The position numbers and the translations under genes are program-made. This document shows positions 6,699 through 9,510 of a DNA stretch of 9,510 nucleotides, piece by piece. Below the pieces are notes generated by a model. The model saw nothing but the letters and a program-made list of their open reading frames with translations, did no database searches and was not told the DNA's origin. Position 1 is the first letter of the stretch; the number at the start of each line of letters is the position of its first letter. This stretch comes from Paracoccaceae bacterium. GTDB lineage: Bacteria; Pseudomonadota; Alphaproteobacteria; Rhodobacterales; Rhodobacteraceae. The DNA is taken from positions 1 to 9,510 of the forward strand of contig SKWJ01000125.1 in assembly GCA_007128995.1 (NCBI GenBank), in the 5' to 3' direction.

Positions 6699-8221
6699 GC
6701 AGCACCTTCCTGCACTGGGGTCAGGTCATGCGCGCCCCCCATCATCAGGCCGATTTCTTCCACAGTCAGCCCCTTGGCCGGGCGCACAGCGGTCAGCCGC
6801 CCTTCGTTCAGCGCGGCAAAACTGTCGGCCACTTCCAGCAATTCGTCCAGATCCTGCGAAATCACCAGCACCCCCGCACCGGCGCTGGCCAGATCCAGCA
6901 GGGCCTGACGGATGAAAGCCGCAGCAGAGGCATCAACCCCCCATGTTGGCTGATTGACGACAATCACATCGGGCCTGAGTTCGATTTCGCGGCCAATGAC
7001 AAATTTCTGCAAATTCCCGCCCGACAGCGCGCGCGCCAGAACATGCGGTCCGGGTGTGCGCACATCAAACCGTTTGATGATATCGCGCGCAAAACGTTCG
7101 GTGCGCCCCCAGTCGATAAACCCGCCCTGCGCAAGTCCCTTGGCAAGCGCACCTGACAGCAAGGCATTCTGGGTCAGGCTCATCTCTGGCGCGGCGGCAT
7201 GGCCCAGACGCTCTTCCGGGGCCGAGGCAAGCCCGCGCTTGCGCCGCGCATTGGGGCCAAGATGGCCTATGGCCTCATCCCTCAGGCGCACCTGCGCGCT
7301 TGGGGTCGGCACTTCGCCCGAAAGCACCAGCAGCAATTCATCCTGCCCATTGCCGGCGACCCCGGCAATCCCCAGAACTTCGCCCGCGTGAAGGTTGAAC
7401 GAGATTTCCTTCAGCGACGTGCCGAACGGATTGTTGGATTTCAGCGAGAGCTTGTCCACCTGCAACAGCACCTTGCCCTTGGGCTTCGAGGGCCGTTCCG
7501 GTGGGGTCAGCACCTGACCCACCATCAGTTCTGCCAGTTCGCGGGCCGATTTCTGGCGCGGATCACATGTGGCGACCTTGCGCCCACCGCGCAGGATTGT
7601 TGCTTCGTCGCACAGGCTGCGGATCTCTTCCAGCTTGTGCGAGATATACAGGATCGCCGTTCCTTCGGAGGACAACTGGCGCAGGGTCCGGAACAGGATC
7701 TCGACTTCCTGCGGGGTCAGGACAGATGTCGGTTCATCCATGATCAGAAGTTTGGGGTCCTGTAACAGGCAGCGGATGATCTCGACGCGCTGGCGTTCGC
7801 CCGCTGAAAGCTCTCCGACCAGTCGGGACGGGTCGAGTGGCAGCCCATAATCTTGTGACACTGTGCTGATACGGCGGGCAAGATCGCGCAGCGGGGGCGG
7901 GTTTTCCATTCCCAGCGCCACATTTTCGGCCACGTCCAGGGCATCGAACAGACTGAAATGCTGAAACACCATGGCAACCCCGTTTTGCCGGGCGTCTGAG
8001 GGCTGCGCCGGGGCAAAGGGCTGGCCATGCAGCGTCATCTGGCCCTTGTCAGGCTGCACCAGCCCATAGATCATCTTGACAAGGGTGGATTTCCCGGCCC
8101 CGTTTTCGCCCAGCAGCGCATGCATCTGGCCGATGCCAATCTCGAAGGAGATATCATCATTGGCAAGCACGCCAGGATAGGCCTTGGACACTCCGTCCAG
8201 CCGCAAGAGCGTCTTGCGCAT
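6695..8221 (-). CDS. ABC transporter ATP-binding protein with two NBDs (NupO/RbsA-like)
   Basis: A 508-residue cytoplasmic ATPase with two fused nucleotide-binding domains that powers the importer. NBD1 is intact: Walker A GENGAGKST (38-46), Q-loop Gln87, signature LSAGERQ (138-144), Walker B LLIMDEP (158-164) and switch His195. NBD2 is degenerate: the Walker A region reads GVAGNGQDEL (287-296) without the lysine, signature LSGGNLQ (399-405), Walker B VIVVNQP (419-425) with Asn423-Gln424 in place of Asp-Glu, and Gln456 where the switch histidine would be. This asymmetry is usual for BMP- and ribose-type ATPases. The ATG at 8221 has GGAG 7 nt upstream. In-frame ATGs at 8257 and 8281 lack a good leader, and 8257 would lie inside the likely -10 element. 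First gene of the operon. Confidence 0.94.
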   Translation of the reverse strand: MRKTLLRLDGVSKAYPGVLANDDISFEIGIGQMHALLGENGAGKSTLVKMIYGLVQPDKGQMTLHGQPFAPAQPSDARQNGVAMVFQHFSLFDALDVAENVALGMENPPPLRDLARRISTVSQDYGLPLDPSRLVGELSAGERQRVEIIRCLLQDPKLLIMDEPTSVLTPQEVEILFRTLRQLSSEGTAILYISHKLEEIRSLCDEATILRGGRKVATCDPRQKSARELAELMVGQVLTPPERPSKPKGKVLLQVDKLSLKSNNPFGTSLKEISFNLHAGEVLGIAGVAGNGQDELLLVLSGEVPTPSAQVRLRDEAIGHLGPNARRKRGLASAPEERLGHAAAPEMSLTQNALLSGALAKGLAQGGFIDWGRTERFARDIIKRFDVRTPGPHVLARALSGGNLQKFVIGREIELRPDVIVVNQPTWGVDASAAAFIRQALLDLASAGAGVLVISQDLDELLEVADSFAALNEGRLTAVRPAKGLTVEEIGLMMGGAHDLTPVQEGAA

Positions 8222-8252
8222 GATCGTCTCCGTATTTTCGGCATCTTCAGAT

Positions 8253-8281
8253 TTCATAAGCCAGAAAGACCTGCGACCCAA
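8253..8281 (-). promoter_or_regulatory. Candidate sigma70-type promoter of the ABC transporter operon
   Basis: Reading the minus strand, TTGGGT (8281-8276) and TATGAA (8258-8253) are separated by 17 nt. The predicted transcript start is near 8246, about 25 nt before the ATPase ATG. Only the first three bases of the -35 and four of six bases of the -10 match consensus, so the call is tentative. Confidence 0.3.
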
Positions 8282-8300
8282 GCTTTGACAAGAAAATTCT

Positions 8301-8310
8301 GACAGCTGTC
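8301..8310. promoter_or_regulatory. 10-bp palindrome, possible operator
   Basis: GACAGCTGTC is a perfect palindrome about 20 bp upstream of the candidate -35 of the ABC operon. It is flanked by further TGACA (8286-8290) and CTGTC (8312-8316) copies, which gives a cluster of related half-sites. It could bind a dimeric regulator of the transporter. No specific regulator is recognised. Confidence 0.25.
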
Positions 8311-8400
8311 CGCTGTCGCAACACGCGCGCCACTTTTGGCGTCAATCGGGCACGTCACGGGCGACTTCTGCTTTCTGGATTGGTCAACTATCGCCTCAGG

Positions 8401-8414
8401 TTGATCCGTATCAA
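8401..8414 (+). promoter_or_regulatory. FNR-type operator (FnrL/FNR/Dnr family) upstream of ppk2
   Basis: TTGAT-CCGT-ATCAA matches all ten specified bases of the FNR consensus. By simple composition a perfect match is expected about 0.01 times in a window this size. I found no other in the window, and this one is intergenic. Its centre (8407.5) would be at -41.5 for a transcript starting at 8449, which is the class II activator position. Related regulators (FnrL, FnrP, Dnr/Nnr) recognise near-identical sites, so the exact protein cannot be told. The transporter ATG is 187 bp away in the other direction, which makes ppk2 the likelier target. Confidence 0.7.
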
Positions 8415-8436
8415 AGACTCGACGCTCGAACAAAGG

Positions 8437-8442
8437 TAACAG
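8437..8442 (+). promoter_or_regulatory. Candidate -10 element of the ppk2 promoter
   Basis: TAACAG matches three of six bases of the sigma70 -10 consensus. It lies exactly where a -10 is expected if the FNR box centre is at -41.5 (hexamer at -12 to -7, start near 8449). An activator-dependent promoter may have a weak -10 and no -35. The supporting evidence is the spacing rather than the match. Confidence 0.35.
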
Positions 8443-8470
8443 AACTGTGACAAACGGTGCCAATCTCAGC

Positions 8471-8475
8471 AAGGA
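8471..8475 (+). promoter_or_regulatory. Ribosome binding site deciding the ppk2 start
   Basis: AAGGA lies 7 nt before the ATG at 8483. The alternative in-frame GTG at 8447 has AAAGG 10 nt upstream, but would fall at or before the transcript start predicted from the FNR box. Confidence 0.55.
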
Positions 8476-8482
8476 TTCCGAT

Positions 8483-9487
8483 ATGACCAGAGCTTCTGAT
8501 GCGACCCTTCCGACCTTTGATCACACTGTCGCAGAAGGCGCGCCAGACGTTGCACTGGAACCAGCCGAAGCCGTCGCCTCGTCCCCTCGCACCCGCCCCA
8601 CACAGTCGGCGCAGGGGGACGCAACATCCTCGGCGGAACGGGAATTGACCCATGAAGACATTCTTCAGGCCTTCGAGTCCGACCGATACCCCTACAGATA
8701 CAAGATGGCGCGCAAGGTCTATGAGGCGGAAAAGGCGCTGTTGCAGGCCGAATTGCTGAAGGTGCAGAAATGGGCGCTGGAAACCGGGCAACGTTTCGTC
8801 ATCCTGTTCGAAGGTCGCGACGCGGCTGGCAAGGGCGGAACGATCAAGCGGTTCAACGAACATCTCAATCCGCGATTCGCGCGCGTGGTGGCCCTGAACA
8901 AGCCATCCGAGAAAGAACTGGGGCAATGGTATTTCCAGCGTTATATCGAACATCTTCCGACCTCTGGCGAGATGGTCTTTTTTGACCGCTCCTGGTATAA
9001 CAGGGCCGGGGTGGAGCGCGTGATGGGCTTTTGCACCCCGACGGATTACCTTGAATTCATGCGGCAGGCCCCGGAATTCGAGCGGATGCTTGTCCGGTCC
9101 GGGATACGGATGTACAAATTCTGGTTCTCGGTCACGCCGGAAGAACAGCGGCGCAGGTTCAAGTCCCGCGAAACGGACCCGCTCAAGCGCTGGAAGCTTT
9201 CGCCCATCGACAAGGCCTCGCTTGACAAATGGGATGAATATACCGCCGCGAAGGAAGCGATGTTCTTCCATACCGATACCGCCGACGCCCCCTGGACCGT
9301 TATCAAGTCGAAGGACAAGAAGCGCGCACGGCTGGAATGCATGAAGTACTTTCTCTCTACGCTCGACTATCCGGGCAAGGACCCTGCTATCGTGAAATCC
9401 CCTGATCCGCTGATCGTGGGACGTGCGCGCCATGTCGTCCTCTCGACGGCTGAGACGGGACAGTCTTTCGGGGCGGCAGGTCTCTGA
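8483..9487 (+). CDS. ppk2: Polyphosphate kinase 2, class I
   Basis: PPK2 enzymes transfer phosphate between inorganic polyphosphate and nucleotides. Class I members mainly convert NDP to NTP using polyphosphate. The 334-residue product carries the family's Walker A, EGRDAAGKGGTIKRF (110-124, Lys117), and ALNKPSEKELGQWYFQRYI (137-155). The Walker B stretch MVFFDRSWYNRAGVERVMGF (164-183, Asp168-Arg169) is the class I form, unlike the FDRSYYE type of class III. A basic lid, RRRFKSRETDPLKRWKLSPID, spans 223-243 and should contact ATP/polyphosphate. There is a single kinase domain. Residues 1 to about 55 are a Ser/Ala/Pro/Thr-rich, probably disordered tail. A GTG start at 8447 would add 12 residues. 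The gene is divergent from the transporter operon and lies downstream of an FNR-type box. No ppk1 or ppx is in the window. Confidence 0.93.
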   Translation: MTRASDATLPTFDHTVAEGAPDVALEPAEAVASSPRTRPTQSAQGDATSSAERELTHEDILQAFESDRYPYRYKMARKVYEAEKALLQAELLKVQKWALETGQRFVILFEGRDAAGKGGTIKRFNEHLNPRFARVVALNKPSEKELGQWYFQRYIEHLPTSGEMVFFDRSWYNRAGVERVMGFCTPTDYLEFMRQAPEFERMLVRSGIRMYKFWFSVTPEEQRRRFKSRETDPLKRWKLSPIDKASLDKWDEYTAAKEAMFFHTDTADAPWTVIKSKDKKRARLECMKYFLSTLDYPGKDPAIVKSPDPLIVGRARHVVLSTAETGQSFGAAGL

Positions 9488-9510
9488 CAGGGCGCGCTGG
9501 TGCAAGGGGG

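Noticed and set aside
8222..8281. 20-residue amino-terminal extension of the ATPase
   Set aside because: The extra residues precede the usual start of this ATPase family. The codons lack a ribosome binding site, and the region holds the candidate promoter.
8328..8341. CGCCA-CTTT-TGGCG inverted repeat in the divergent region
   Set aside because: The 5-bp arms are too short to separate from chance and show no clear relation to either promoter.
8411..9505. 364-codon open frame on the minus strand opposite ppk2
   Set aside because: It is antisense to a clear PPK2 and rich in Arg/Gly/Pro/His without family motifs. It runs through the ppk2 promoter, and such frames are a common by-product of GC-biased codon use.

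Overview
The window is about 9.5 kb of moderately GC-rich, densely packed chromosomal DNA. It reads like an alphaproteobacterium, most likely Rhodobacterales/Rhodobacteraceae. This rests on the alphaproteobacterial style of HemF, PanC and PanB, GC-biased codon use, long false ORFs opposite real genes, and an FNR-type operator. The genus cannot be named from sequence alone. I see no insertion sequence, phage, CRISPR, tRNA or rRNA. The content is mostly core metabolism and transport, and no wholly new system is evident.

Layout. Positions 21-57 hold a strong + strand intrinsic terminator for a gene outside the window. Four + strand genes follow: an HD-domain phosphohydrolase resembling YfbR-type nucleotidases (199-789), hemF for oxygen-dependent coproporphyrinogen III oxidase (853-1746), and the pantothenate pair panC (1818-2687) and panB (2684-3493). 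panC and panB share an ATGA overlap. A hairpin with a T-tract on the minus strand (3537-3565) separates panB from a convergent minus-strand operon.

That operon is a complete ABC importer of the BMP/nucleoside type. In transcription order it encodes a double-NBD ATPase (8221-6695), two BPD_transp_2-type permeases (6698-5613 and 5616-4684) and a periplasmic BMP-family binding protein (4651-3587). The first three genes are joined by two successive ATGA overlaps. The binding-protein gene comes last, after a 32-nt gap, and is followed by the terminator. Purine nucleosides or related compounds are the likely substrate class, but the binding protein has a variant of the usual ligand-site motif, so the ligand is open.

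A 261-nt divergent intergenic region (8222-8482) separates the transporter from a + strand class I polyphosphate kinase 2 gene (8483-9487). It contains a perfect FNR-type box, TTGAT-CCGT-ATCAA, at 8401-8414. Its spacing to a TAACAG -10-like hexamer and to the ppk2 start fits a class II FNR-activated promoter. This predicted link between low oxygen (or NO/redox) and polyphosphate-driven nucleotide phosphorylation is the most interesting signal in the window. The same region holds a candidate promoter for the ABC operon and a 10-bp palindrome that could be an operator.
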